From positions 405,209 through 469,208 of the forward strand of contig CALYLX010000071.1 of assembly GCA_944990035.1 (NCBI GenBank): 64,000 nt of DNA. The letters run 5' to 3'. The position numbers and the translations under genes are program-made. Within the stretch, counting starts at the first letter, position 1. Each line of letters begins with the position of its first letter. Positions 34,643-45,719 of this stretch are shown one piece after another. The DNA comes from Clitopilus passeckerianus. Lineage: Eukaryota; Basidiomycota; Agaricomycetes; Agaricales; Entolomataceae. Below the pieces are notes generated by a model. That model was not told the DNA's origin. It did not search any database and saw only the letters and a program-made list of their open reading frames with translations.

Positions 34643-36287
34643 TCAAAGAGCAATACTCGCCCGTGTCTCAGAGCTAGCTGTTTGAGGAGAAATGCACTTG
34701 GATCTTGTGATCTCGGTGTCGTCCGAGCTGAACTGGGAGGCCCATACGTCAGCTCGCTCAGTTCCTGCCTTCGTAGAACCCTTCCTGATCTGTATTGACA
34801 TGCTATTCAGCAGTGAAGATAGTCGAGAAACGCGAGAGGACCTACGATGAGCTCTGAGACTGGTGCTTCATATACACTTCGGCGATTCTCATTCGCTCGG
34901 ATTTTGATGCGAGCATTTAGCCTGAAGGAATTGGGTTGGATCTTTGGATTGCGAAGTTGAGGTTCGAGGTCTTACGAAGATAGTAGCGACAGAGCAAACA
35001 CTGTAACTTGCTCATCAAATCGAGGTTGAGGGGGAAACGAACGGAAGCTTACGTCTCGGCATCGGGGTGTATATGGCTTCCCATTTCACTTAAAATTCTT
35101 TGGGCTGACTTGCGTACGACCAAGATACGAGTACACTCACGGTTTGTCCCAGGCAGAGCAACAAACTATTCTTTGAGTCAGAACGACGATAATTGACGTT
35201 GAACAACAGCATACTCACCAAGATGAGCATCGACACCGCAGACATGCTGAACATAAACAGTCAGCAAGCATCAACGTTTGATCGAAAGACACTACCTGGT
35301 AGTGAAGCCTGTCGCTACTCTCACGATAGGTATATGGCTTCAAGGCCACAGGAAGATGAACATACCGACGGTCCATAGAATTATACGGTCCACCACATTC
35401 GCCATCCTATCAATGGATCAGTTCACATGTCAAAGGCATACGGGCATAAGTACCTGTAACAAGCCTCTCTACGTCGCATGTAGAGATCAAACGTAAGTGC
35501 CAGCGCCAACGATACGTCAACAATTGCAGCTAGTACTGGAGGTCAGCCAGTTCCATGAGAACCAGGACTAAGGTTCCTTACACAACGACCAACAAGTTAT
35601 GAGCAACGTCCTGTTTTCTGTGAGCAGTTCCGCGTTAGACCTCCTTATCCGGGAGTAGACCACTAGGGCTAGGTTGCCTCCAGTTCGTGCTGCCAGAAGG
35701 AGGGATAGAATCGCAGGGACAATCACTTGACCAGTGACTCTTCGTAGGCGGTAAATGAAGTAAGCCTAGCTGAACTCAGTTTTGCATGGTTCAATATAAG
35801 GACTTGAATACGCACACAAACGCTCAACGATGCGAGGCCGTTGAACAAGATGTAGCCGGTAACGCTCCACTCAAGACGACTGGTGACCAGGACCGTCAGA
35901 TTCCCGTAATTCTCGACGACAAGCCACCAGAATGCATGGGTAAGGCAGATCTGATGTCCGAGTTCGATGAGCCTTTGGAGCCAGAGCCACAGGTGTTAGC
36001 GCGTCCATCAGGTCCATCAGGTCGAAGAATAAGTTACCATACAACGACGACCTAATGTTGGGTGAGTCTCGAAGCGATTGAGACGTATAAAGTAACTCAC
36101 CAAAATCTTTAAGGCTTTCCGATCATTTGGAAAGTTAGAAAAGTAGGTGTAGGTCTGCTGTCTTTGTCAACCGAGTAGGTGTCATCATGCACTAAAACCT
36201 TACCTGCATCGTTATGAAACCAAAGAAAAACGCGCTGAGGAGGACACCTATGGTAATAGGCCCAATGGTCTTCGTGACGAGAGTCAT
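34643..36287 (-). CDS. DUF6534-type seven-transmembrane protein, split into many small exons
   Basis: No open frame of useful length reveals it; it appears only after splicing. Start ATG at 36287. Exons in order read MTLVTKTIGPITIGVLLSAF then FFGFITMQ; TYTYFSNFPNDRKALKIL; VVVVW/LIELGHQICLTHAFWW then LVVENYGNLT, SRLEWSVTGYILFNGLASLS; AYFIYRLRRVTGQVIVPAIL then SLLLAARTGGNLALVVYSRI; SAIVDVSLALALTFDLYMRR; MANVVDRIILWTV; VATGFTT/SMSAVSMLILFVAL; PIYTPMPRLFALSLLSSLNA then RIKIRANENRRSV; IRKGSTKAGTERADVW; stop TGA at 34645-34643. The order of membrane helices, the YxYFxxFPxDRxALK loop and the LSSLNAR motif near the end match the mushroom-expanded DUF6534 membrane proteins, of unknown function and sometimes called GPCR-like. 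Two junctions in the 35.0-35.4 kb part are tentative. Confidence 0.78.
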
Positions 36288-36985
36288 GGTTTAGCTTGCC
36301 CGTACCAGCCAAAAACCCGCTGGATGGCCTTATAATCGTTAGTAGCCCCGATCATCTGGGTATTGGTATCCGCATGCTCGCCGGTGATTGAACGATGAAC
36401 TGAAGCTGGCAGCTGCCAGAAGGGTAAATGGATCATTTCGTGCCAGTGATCCTTCAAAGTCTAGGTCCCATGCGTCTTTGAGGGCTTGCACCTGATCTTG
36501 TACAATTTCTGCAGGTCGTTCTTGAGAGAAATTCGGTCGACTTTAGCGAACATTTAACCGCAGAATCTAAACCTTGTTCTTTCCCCCGGGGTGCTTCAAC
36601 GGATCTTCTCGAAACAACACCGGCCCGAGAGTGGGCTCAAGACCTATCCATCAATCAAGCATGGCTTGACTGCAGTCCAGAGGATATGAACATCCCCTGT
36701 TCAACAACTTCGATCACCCGGTGTTACCCCTGAATACGTCGATGTTCCACGGGCATTAGACTGTTTTGACCAGCTTTTGACAGCGTCTAAGGCCGTCGAA
36801 AGCTAGGAACGATTGTTAACGTTGGACATATTGGTGTATTGTCGGGGCAATGGCAATGACATTTCATTCGTACGAATACGGCCAGCAATCATTCGTCTAT
36901 TTCTGTATGGGGTACTTCAGTGATAATCGCTGCCGGCACACACTGCGGGAACTTACAGTGTACAACCACCGGTATGATAGATCAT
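36288..36985. other. Intergenic region
   Basis: Between the 3' end of oxygenase copy 2 and the promoter side of the 7-TM gene. No coding signal recognised. Confidence 0.4.
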
Positions 36986-38552
36986 TCAATTGTAATGCTT
37001 CACAACGACACCCGCTATCACCTCTTCCTCCGTGCCTTTTGTAGTTCCGGGCTTTAGCTCTGATTGCCCATAAGCGCTCGTCCGCCCTTTTCTCCAAATC
37101 TCCATCGTCGGCGCATCTTTATCTTCGAACCTCCTCTGAATGCCAACGCGCTGTAGCAGTAAACTGTCCGCGAGCGGCGAAAGCTTGACCTCGTCATCTG
37201 GCATGCAGAAGGCGAATACACCAACACGAGTGTAGCCCCGCTGGTCTTCCGGTGGCTGGACGACTCTACGACGCAAATAAGTGACGGGTTGAAGGAACTT
37301 TGAGTGCACACACCTGTGGATGGTGGCACGATAATAGCCTCCAGAAAGGAATTCGAGAGCGTCACCAGCGTTGACAACCAAAGCATTCTCTATATGGCGA
37401 ATCCATTTCCAGGTCCCCTGAGGAGTGAAGATTTGAAGGGCCGCGACAGGTTGGCTGTAGAGGATGGTGATGGAGCCAAAGTCTAGTAATCAACAAAATT
37501 CGGTAATGCGACAGCGCCTGTAGGTGAAGTTGCTTTACCCGTGTGTCCCTTCAGCCAGACATTATTCGTCTTGCTTTCTTCATCCTCCGATCGGGGGTAG
37601 CTGGAAAAATGTTTACTAAAGACCTCGTTCGTAAACCTCGTGAATGCTCACTATTTCATGAATCTGGCTAAAGCATAGGTCAGTTACGCGTAGGCTGCAA
37701 GTTGGCTAGAAACTCACTGTAGGTCTCGCCAACTCCGTCATACCGATGGGAATCCACCAAGGTATCTTCGGGGAGTTCCAGGCCAAGCGCTAGAAGGCTG
37801 CAGAATCGGTGAGTCAATTGATAAGTATAAATCAAAGGGAGGCTGTACCGTAAGAGTGGATGAAGGACATTGAAGTGGTTGTGCTTCGCAAACGCCTCGA
37901 TCTCAGGTAGAAACGGCCGAAGGGGTTCAGGATGGCCTCTCTTGGTAACGTCTCGATTGACTAGCGAGGAGCAACAAGTTAGCAAGAGAAAGTCGTGGGG
38001 AAAGATCGTACGTACTGTTGTAATGCTCCAACTGATCATGGACACCATTGTCGATGTGCTGATGGAATTGAGCTGAAAGTTCAGCGGTTTAGAGCTACGA
38101 GACGAGGCATACCCAATAGTTCCTCAGTTTGTACCCCTGGTAGGAGCCAGTAACCTTCATCGTTCCAGCGTATTTTTCCTTTTCTTCCTGGGAGACTCTA
38201 GCGAACGGGACATCTGCAATATCGAACATTCGTTCTGTCTGCATGAAGATATTAGACGTGAACGAGAAGCAGCAGCTGTGGACGTTACCTGGGCAGCAGT
38301 ATAGCCATGGTTGACGACGTAGAGGAATCCGTGCTCCTGCATGGCATCTCGGACCCTGATAGCTTGCTCAGCCCGGTCTTGGGGCGTTGAAATCTTGGAA
38401 AAATCAATGACAGGAAGGTCCGCATAGTCGACTGTATGGGGTGCGTTATTACCATAGTTTATACATAGATATTGGACGTTTGACTCACGTTCAGCCTTGG
38501 TTACTGGTGCTTGCACATAATGAGGCGTCTCGGGAATTGTCACACTAGGCAT
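36986..38552 (-). CDS. 2-oxoglutarate/Fe(II)-dependent oxygenase, copy 2
   Basis: Paralog of the oxygenase at 29449-30978 with the same C-terminal signature. Start MPSVTIPETPHYVQAPVTKA (38552); exon 1 is followed by an intron and then VDYADLPVIDFSKISTPQDR. Landmarks: HGFLYVVNHGYTAAQ, FARVSQEEKEKYAGTMKVTG (across an intron), the HxD iron motif split by an intron at LKGHT/DFGS, FTPQGTWKWIRHIENAL, VVNAGDALEFLSGGYYRATI, HR/VVQPPEDQRGYTRVGVF (distal His and 2OG Arg), APTMEIWRKGRTSAYG and VVVKHYN with TGA. The intron between HR and VVQPP is confirmed by the uninterrupted equivalent in copy 1. Substrate unknown. Confidence 0.85.
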
Positions 38553-38639
38553 CTTGGTCGGGGTCGTTCCTCTAACTGACCAACGTCGGTCAAATGAATT
38601 AAAAGGCTAGAAACGAGTTCTTACAGAATCTGTTGGCCC

Positions 38640-38915
38640 TTTGTTTCTCTCCATGCTTCGACTCCCACCAGATGGCTTCGGCAGCGGCCAAGGGTCAGGT
38701 GCTTCTGACTGTGGCCCCATGACGCGATGCAAGATTGGATTGCGCCAGAAATTCGTGATCTAGGTGGCACTCGAAGCGTCTGTGACTTCGATAGCATCCT
38801 AAGGGAGCTCATCGGGTGGAACTTGGCCAGCAGTGCCGATGTCTACGAGCAGGGCGTTGGCACCGTTGAATTGAAGGTCGGTCGTCGTGGTAGTGCGAAA
38901 GAAGGCGTGGGTACA
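38640..38915 (-). pseudogene. Decayed coding fragment with in-frame stops
   Basis: On the minus strand one frame reads protein-like across two in-frame TAG codons: HAFFRTTTTTDLQFNGANAL then LVDIGTAGQVPPDELP, stop, DAIEVTDASSAT, stop, ITNFWRNPILHRVMGPQSEA and PDPWPLPKPSGGS. A nearby upstream ATG frame reads MFMGLVLKNCLKGYRGG in another register. I do not recognise the parent family. The rest of 38553-39041 shows nothing else. Confidence 0.35.
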
Positions 38916-39041
38916 TCAGCTCGTTGGGTTCACAGCCACCACGATAGCCCTTGAGGCAGTTCTTGAGTACGAGTCCCATGAACATTTATGAAAGACTCCC
39001 AAAACCAAGCTTATACTACGGATATATATCATGCGCTCGGT

Positions 39042-40313
39042 TTAGTTTAATCCCGGGTATACTGAACCTCCAGGAGGAACGTAAGCCTGCAAAATTACTA
39101 TAAGTCATGCATTTCGAGGAAGTTGGCACCAGAAGACATACCCTGTTGGCCGCATCGCCTTGGTAGACGTTGAAGAGAATGCCAGGGTCATTTTGCTGTA
39201 TATCGGTGGTAGTCAGTCAGCCGTTGACGCCCGCGAGAGGCCGCGACCACGTTCCAACTTACCTTGTAGGCACCTGGGAAGCCCAATCCGGACGGGTTCA
39301 AGGATCCTGAGCCAGTAACTAAAATTGTCGATTAGATTTGCTTGGGACCAGCGACATTAAAGTAGGATATTTTACCGTAAAGCTGGATGCAGACTAAAAT
39401 TTTCAACGTCAATCAACCTATCTCAGCCATTGAAAATATCTGCTTACCTGGGTAGAACTGAGCGCCGTTAAGATTGGTCGCGCCATGTAAGGCTAGATTT
39501 TCGTGACGGAGGAGCTATCCAACGCGCACCATCAGCCATCTCCTCCAGAGAATTGAGATTCTTAACTTACATAATTTCCAGGCGAAATATTCTTCGGGAT
39601 CTTGACAGTATACTTAAACCCACTCTTCGCTAGAGTATCAGAAGGCCATTCGCCATTGTAGGTCTCTTGTTGAATCTACCATTGCCCAAGGATTAACATT
39701 CAGCCAGCTTAATCAAAAGCGGAATAGAAATCACCTTGAACCAAGGTGTACTGGTATCCGCCTTCCAAGACGAGCAGTTATTGCTATTAGTCGGGCATTT
39801 GGCCATATAATTGAGAATAGGTCCGAAATGTCCAATGGGCCATGTGTTCCATTGCACCTCGACGGTACCGCCAGCTGCGACTGTGGCGCTAATAGGGCCC
39901 TGATATGAAACGTAGTCAGATACGAGAGAATGCATGCCTGGCGAGAATTGCTTACGGGGGGCAATTTCTGGTTTCCGATAGAGCAGGTGATGTCGGTGGA
40001 GGTCACGTCTGAGATGAACCCGCTGTCGAGTTTCGTGCCTCGGACAACGCGTAGCGGCTAGTATGGGACCGTTAGCTATATGTACCAGGCCTTGGAATTA
40101 GGTCAGGTTTACCTGAGGTGTCGTGTAAGGGTCTGCAAATCAAGTTGGTAAACCATCGCCTCAAGTCACTTTTCGACCAGAGAACGAACCTTTGCTGATG
40201 TCCCACCCGGCAATAGTCTGCCCATTGATCTTGATCGACGGGACGTACCCGTGAGCAGCAACCTGGCCGACCAACGACGCAGTGGCGAGCACAAGAGAAG
40301 AAAACAAAACCAT
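39042..40313 (-). CDS. AA9 lytic polysaccharide monooxygenase, copy 1
   Basis: Copper-dependent, secreted enzyme that cleaves cellulose oxidatively. Start ATG 40313; signal peptide MVLFSSLVLATASLVGQVAA followed directly by HGYVPSIKINGQ, so the mature protein begins with the copper-binding His1 of the histidine brace. Spliced landmarks: GWDISK, TPQPLRVVRGTKLDSGFISD, DITCSIGNQKLPP, ISATVAAGGTVEVQWNTWP, IGHFGPILNYMAKCP, LLRHENLALHGATN (second brace His) and NGAQFYPVCIQLYVTGSG (the Gln-x-Tyr pair of the active site). Catalytic-domain-only form: no carbohydrate-binding module; ends GGSVYPGLN. Seven or so short introns. Head-to-tail with copy 2. Confidence 0.93.
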
Positions 40314-40356
40314 GGTTTACTCGAGAATGAAGAAACGAGCGTGCCAGGGTTCAACA

Positions 40357-40364
40357 TATTTATA
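40357..40364 (-). promoter_or_regulatory. TATA box of AA9 copy 1
   Basis: TATAAATA on the minus strand about 45-50 bases upstream of the ATG at 40313. Confidence 0.5.
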
Positions 40365-40712
40365 GTTTTACTTGATGAACAACTTCTGCCGGAGGCATAG
40401 TTTGACGCATGGGAGCGGTCTAAAGCCCATGTCTGTTGGGTAGTCATCGAGCATCTCAGATGACCTTACCTCAAGTGCCAAGACAATGTAGATGGGTAAT
40501 TATCGGCACCATGTATATGCCTCAAGTAAGTTGTTGAGCGCGCTTGCCCGCTTCTCTTCGCTCGGAACGGCAGATTTGCCTCAGGTCTATCTCATGCTTA
40601 GCCGCAGACCAGCAGGGGGGAAAAATAGAGTATAATTGATTGATTAAAAGAAGCCACGAAGAGATACAGATGAAACAATGGGTTCTTCTCCTTCAACGGG
40701 CCCAAACGAATA
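40365..40712. other. Intergenic region between the AA9 genes
   Basis: Promoter side of AA9 copy 1 and 3' side of AA9 copy 2. Minus-strand frames here have no motif. Confidence 0.4.
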
Positions 40713-41788
40713 TTAATTCAACCCGGGATAAACCGCGCCGCCAGGAGGAACATAAGCCTAAGAACGCCGAGAGTCTCAGCACCAAGAAGACCGGGAGAAA
40801 AATATGACAAGGAGTACCTGATTGGCAGCATCGCCTTGGTAAACGTTGAAATGAATGCCCGGATCTTCAGCTTTGTACGTTCCGGGGAAGCTCAGGCCGG
40901 ACGGGTTGAGCGATCCGCCTCCCGTGACGGTGAGTTGGACGCAGACTATCGCAAAAATCGTTCGTTGGAATGACTAAGAAGAGTTTTGAAGGGATTGCTT
41001 ACCGGGATAGAATTGGGCTCCGCCGACATTGGAAGCACCATGCAGAGCGAGGTTCTCATGGCGAAGAAGCTGTAGTAATATTAGGCGGGAAACGAAGAGG
41101 GATGAAAGGAAGACGGACGTATGCTCCAGGTGCGATCTTGCTGGGAATCTTCACGGAGTAGGTGAAGTTGCTCTTTGCCAAGGTGTCAGATGCCCATTCC
41201 CCATTGGCATATACGGATTGCTGGATCTACACGAACATGATTCAGCACTAATGATAACCAGACGGGAAGGTTGATTTACCTTGAACCAAGGAGATCCTGA
41301 GTCTCCCTTGTAAGTCGAGCAATCGCTCGTGGGGCATTTCGCCATGTAGTTGAGGACGGGACCGAAATGTCCAATGGGCCAAGTGTTCCAGAGCATGTCG
41401 ACGGTGCCGCCGGCTGCTACCGTAGCTTGAATCGGTCCCTGTTCAGTGAGTGTTCGTTGGGTATGCATTTGAGGCATCAATCTGGAGAGCTCACGGGTGG
41501 AAGCTTGGAGTTTCCGATCGAGCAAGTGATATCACCCGAAGTCACATCAGAGATGAAGCCACTGTCAGGCTTCGTTGCGCGAACGACCCTTATAGGTTGA
41601 GGGGTGGTGTATCCATCTAGTTCACTAATTAGCAATTGCACATCGTTGGCGTTCGATCCGAAACACTAACCGGTATTTACATTCCACCCAGCAATATATT
41701 GATTGCCTATCCTGATTTGAGGAACATACCCGTGAGCATGTACCACAGTGACTAGAGCAAGCGTCAATAGCGAAGACGTCAATTGCAT
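40713..41788 (-). CDS. AA9 lytic polysaccharide monooxygenase, copy 2
   Basis: Tandem paralog of the AA9 gene at 39042-40313. Start ATG 41788; signal peptide MQLTSSLLTLALVTVVHA precedes HGYVPQIRIGNQY, giving His1 at the mature N-terminus. Landmarks: GWNVNT, GYTTPQPIRVVRATKPDSGF, DITCSIGNSKLPP, IQATVAAGGTVDMLWNTWPI, GHFGPVLNYMAKCPTSDCST, LLRHENLALHGASNVGGAQF (second brace His) and YPVCVQLTVTGGG. Ends VPPGGAVYPGLN with TAA at 40713-40715. Same intron positions as copy 1, so they arose by direct duplication. No carbohydrate-binding module. Confidence 0.93.
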
Positions 41789-41869
41789 CGTGTGCTTAAT
41801 TCAATGCGGGGAGTTCAGCAGCCGACGTTAGGCGTAACCCAAAAAAGTCCTAACATGCCAAGTGGCAGT

Positions 41870-41875
41870 CTTATA
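41870..41875 (-). promoter_or_regulatory. TATA box of AA9 copy 2
   Basis: TATAAG on the minus strand about 83 bases upstream of the ATG at 41788. Confidence 0.4.
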
Positions 41876-43202
41876 CCCTCCAACCACGGCTCGTCAAGAG
41901 CGACGCGCCGGTAAGTATGACACGGGAGGAGCGACAAGTCGCATATTGGGGCCGTATGAGAGTGTGCACGAGGAAAGGACTCGAGAGCACTAAGGATGAG
42001 TGGAGCAAAGACACAACCGAAAATAGACCGCGAAAAAGACGCGTCGACAGCGACAGGGTTAATCCTCGGTTCTGGGTTGTCTTATCATCTGGATCCGTTG
42101 GTCAAGAGACACCACGAAAGAGACGAGAAGGGGATCAAAATTCGGGAGTTTGTCAGATGGGGACAACTTCAATCTTGGCATTATGTTCCGTCATTGAAAT
42201 GGATGAGAGAACGGATGAGGATTTGAATGGGAGGCTACCAGGAAGCGGGCCGGACCGCAAGGCAACAGTCGAGCGGTTTATGATTGCCGGTTCATGCTCT
42301 TGATTTCAGAGATGATGACCTCGATGAGCAAGCGTTTGCACTTACAGGTCCTGTCATATGTTGCGATGAGAATGTTGGATTGTTTTAGGCGGGCCGCCTA
42401 CTGATAAAATCTTCCGAGTTTTAGACAGACAGTATCCGTCGACCTCAAGTTTGAAATTTGAAAACTTGGCCCAGTCTTGGGTGAGCTCGGCAGAGACGCT
42501 GAAGACACTGATTCTGGCTTTGGATCTGGGAGGCTTGACAAACAAACCACCGCCACGTGATCGCGAGGTGCTTAAAGCCGAAATTTTTCGCAAAATGCCT
42601 CTCTTTATCGAAAGTTCACCTGGCGGGTTGATATTTGGGTTTTTTCCTGGGATTTTCCACGGGGGAGAACTTGAGCCCATTTAGCTTAGGGAGAGCCATT
42701 CCTCCCCACCAACGAACGAGCTGGCTGTATTTCTGTGCCGGAAAACGTCCCGTAAGGGAGGTACATGCCTTACCTGCCTCAACTTGGCTTTCTGAGCTCT
42801 GGTGCTTGCAAGTTGTGGTGTTTTTATCGCAACGAGGCTAGCACGAGGCAAGGAGAGTCCTCGTATGAGTCAGGATGACGCATTAGGAGTTCTTTGTTAG
42901 CTTGCTGTAGAGTCTATAGATAAAGGTGATTTGATCCTTTGAGGACGGCCGTTGGGACAAATAATGATAATAAAATTGAACAATAAAAATATCTAAAATT
43001 CCTGCAAAGCTCATGAACAACGAGCAAGGACCTTGTAGCGTCGAGCAGACTCTTCTTGTGAATACTACAGTCGGCTACTATGACTAGCATTGCGGAAATG
43101 AAAGGGCTGTCATTTCCTGAGAACGAGATTACGGTTGAAATGAATGATACAGCCGTACAGCCACCGCCTCGTCACTCTAATCGCACTTCCTAGGCCGCAA
43201 CC
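41876..43202. other. Intergenic, 1.3 kb
   Basis: Divergent region between AA9 copy 2 and the NT-C2 gene. Open frames at 41917-42303 and 42354-42684 overlap on both strands and have no recognisable motif. A relic of a repeat is possible but not shown. Confidence 0.4.
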
Positions 43203-45252
43203 ATGGGCCCGTCGTCGACGACGGCGACGAGCTCGAATCAAGGCCACGGCCACCACTTTGTCCTCTCTAACCCATTTGCTCACTCCAATGAAGCTGAGGA
43301 AGACAGTGACTCACATCGAACCAATGCGTCAACCCCAAATCCCCCAACTACCCCGGCAACGGCAGGGTTCTGGAATCATTTAGTGCCTCGACACGCTTAT
43401 TTCCACGTCAAGATAGTAGTGCACCAGCTAGCGAATATCCCGCTCGTTAGTGGGGAGTATTCTGCTCAGTGGAAGTTCAAGGGTGTTCATAGCCTACCGG
43501 GGGCAAAGAACAATAACTCTGGCCTCCTGAGCGCTATTGTCAAAAACAAGCAACAGACCAACGGAAAAAGAAAAGGGAAGGATGCAGAGACCGACGCTCG
43601 CAAGCACGAGCATGATGATACTGATGACACAGGGAGTTTGAACAGCTCAGAGAACCATCACGGTTCAATCTCATCTGTCCATTCGTCGTCTTCCTCTTCG
43701 TCGTCTGGTTCACCTGTAACACCACTGGCGAGCTCTACTGCTGCGTCTGTCGCATCATGGCCTAGCTCAGTCCCCTCTGCTTCGACTATTCATCCACCGC
43801 CCACCACCCCAGCTCGAGGTCAGACACAGTTCATCAAACTCAAAGACCATAACGTCAAATGGGAACACACCCTTTCCACCGTCGTTCGTATGGACATTGA
43901 CCGCGATCCCACTGCACCCATCCTGCTCTCAATGCCGTTCAAGCTGGCGATTATGCAGCGAGATTCGTCATACAGGTCCGATCGGACCGGTACCCATTCA
44001 ACCACCACCACAAAACAATTCGGGAACGTCACCCTAGATCTGGCTCAATACGCATGCAAAGGGGATATAACACGCCAGTACCTCCTCCGGGAGTCCAAAA
44101 CTAATGCAACTCTGAAGGTATGTTATCGTGTCTCATTTTGCCGAAATAACTCCTAATTGACGCTTTGTTGAGCTCACGACAACTATTACGCATATCCCTC
44201 ACACAACTTCAGCGGCCCCCACACCCTCTACATCTTCGGCCCCTGCTCCTACACCTCTGGCGCCGTCGGCTAGCTCGTCCCTGACCATCAACCCACCTAC
44301 CCCGTCCTTCGTCGCACCTCCCCTCCCATCTGGTGAAATCCTGGCAGGAATATCGACTATAAAATCCCGCGGCCTCAACTTAGGTGGCGAAGCCGACGTT
44401 TATCGCACCCGCCCCAAAGGCCTCGACCTCTACGGACCCTACTACGACCAAGAAGAGCTCGAAATGGACCTCATGGGCGGCGTCCGCGCCAAAGGCCAAA
44501 AATTCACGCACGTCCATAACCTGTCGATTGGCACCCACGGCCGTGCAAGGTCAGGTTCTGGCCCGAGCTTCGACCCGTCAAGGCTGCCGTTGGCGTATGG
44601 AGCCAAGACGACCGAGGCGCTGATTGATGCGATATTCAATCCTGTGCCGACGAGGGATAAGAGGAGGGAGAGTCCGTTTACGATATATGTTCCTGAGACT
44701 CCGCCTTCGACTGCTGGGACGCCTGGGACTGGGACTGGGTCCGAGGGAGGAGTGGGGAGTAAACCGGTATCTGCATCTGTATCTGCGTCGTCGCCGGACA
44801 TCAAGTTCCCGATGAGCAGGTCTGATTCTATCCTCCCCGGTGGTGCTGCAAAGACGTCTCCTTTGTCCACGATGAAGCCAGCGTCGAAAGCCCACCCGAA
44901 ACGACCTCTGCCTTCAAGAGCACAGAGTACAGGCATCGGTGCAGGTCTCGGGATCATGGGCCTGGGAATGGGCCTTGGTGTTGGGTTGGGTGCGCAGGTT
45001 AGCATCACGCCTGCATCGCCTTTGTCGCCTGGTGCGGAGAGTAGGAAGAGTGCGGAGGCGAGGCCGAGTGTTGATTCTGTGCGGAGTGCGGGCAGGCCGA
45101 GCTTGGATGTCCCTGGCAGGGGAATTGGTGAGGGTGGAAGGTCGATGACGAGTGTGGAGGGTGTGAAGAGTGCTGGTGCGGTTCAGGATTCTGGGCGGAG
45201 GTGGTGGAGGCCTGGACGGTCGAGACCTTCGACTCCTGTTCCTGCCGCTTGA
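43203..45252 (+). CDS. NT-C2 (EEIG1/EHBP1 N-terminal) domain protein
   Basis: Two exons joined by an intron at about 44119-44172 (LRESKTNATLK/LTTTITHIPHTTSAA). The N-terminal part carries a C2-like fold: HAYFHVKIVVHQLANIPLVS, YSAQWKFKGVHS, QFIKLKDHNVKWEHTLSTVV, RMDIDRDPTAPILLSMPFKL, FGNVTLDLAQYACKGDITRQ and YLLRES, the pattern of NT-C2 domains in EEIG1/EHBP1-type proteins, which are thought to act at membranes and cytoskeleton. A long low-complexity insert (KGKDAETD..., SSVHSSSSSSSSGSP) interrupts the domain. The second exon has LDLYGPYYDQEELEMDLMGG, HVHNLSIGTHGRA and PLAYGAKTTEALIDAIFNPV, then a disordered Ser/Pro/Gly tail. No TM or catalytic motif. Confidence 0.8.
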
Positions 45253-45719
45253 GGACTGAGGACACGCAAAGCTAATACTGGTGGCCCTATTGGCTGGTCC
45301 AAGGGTGGTTGCTCACCGCTTTGTTTCTCGAACATGTGGACGGATTTTCGACGCTAACAGTACGACATTACTTACAATTAATCTTCCGGTGATCATTTAC
45401 TCATAATCTCTCATTTAATTAAACACTTCACGCATTTGTTACTCAACCCTTGTCTTCGTTGCTCCCCTTGTACATTTATTCGCACATATGTTCGTTCCGC
45501 TACTTAGCAATTTTACGGTCTCGTTCCCATAGAAATTTCCTTTGACATGCACTACCTTTCCAACTCAAGGACAGATAGAATATACGTGTCTTTGCATTGT
45601 TTTGGCCATGAGCCTTTCAGATTCCAAACCCGAAGCCCACGTTGTCCCCAATTGTAGATATACTGGCCCCCTTGTTTATTTGTACGCCACCACCCACAAC
45701 CAGTTGTCCCAACCACAGT
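45253..45719. other. Intergenic region
   Basis: 3' region of the NT-C2 gene and promoter of the first F-box/LRR-like gene. Nothing recognised. Confidence 0.4.

Noticed and set aside
29449..38552. Biosynthetic gene cluster around the oxygenases
   Set aside because: No backbone synthase, transporter or pathway regulator nearby; only duplicated oxygenases.
41917..42303. 128-codon plus-strand frame
   Set aside because: Highly charged, no motif, overlaps other frames; no promoter signal seen.
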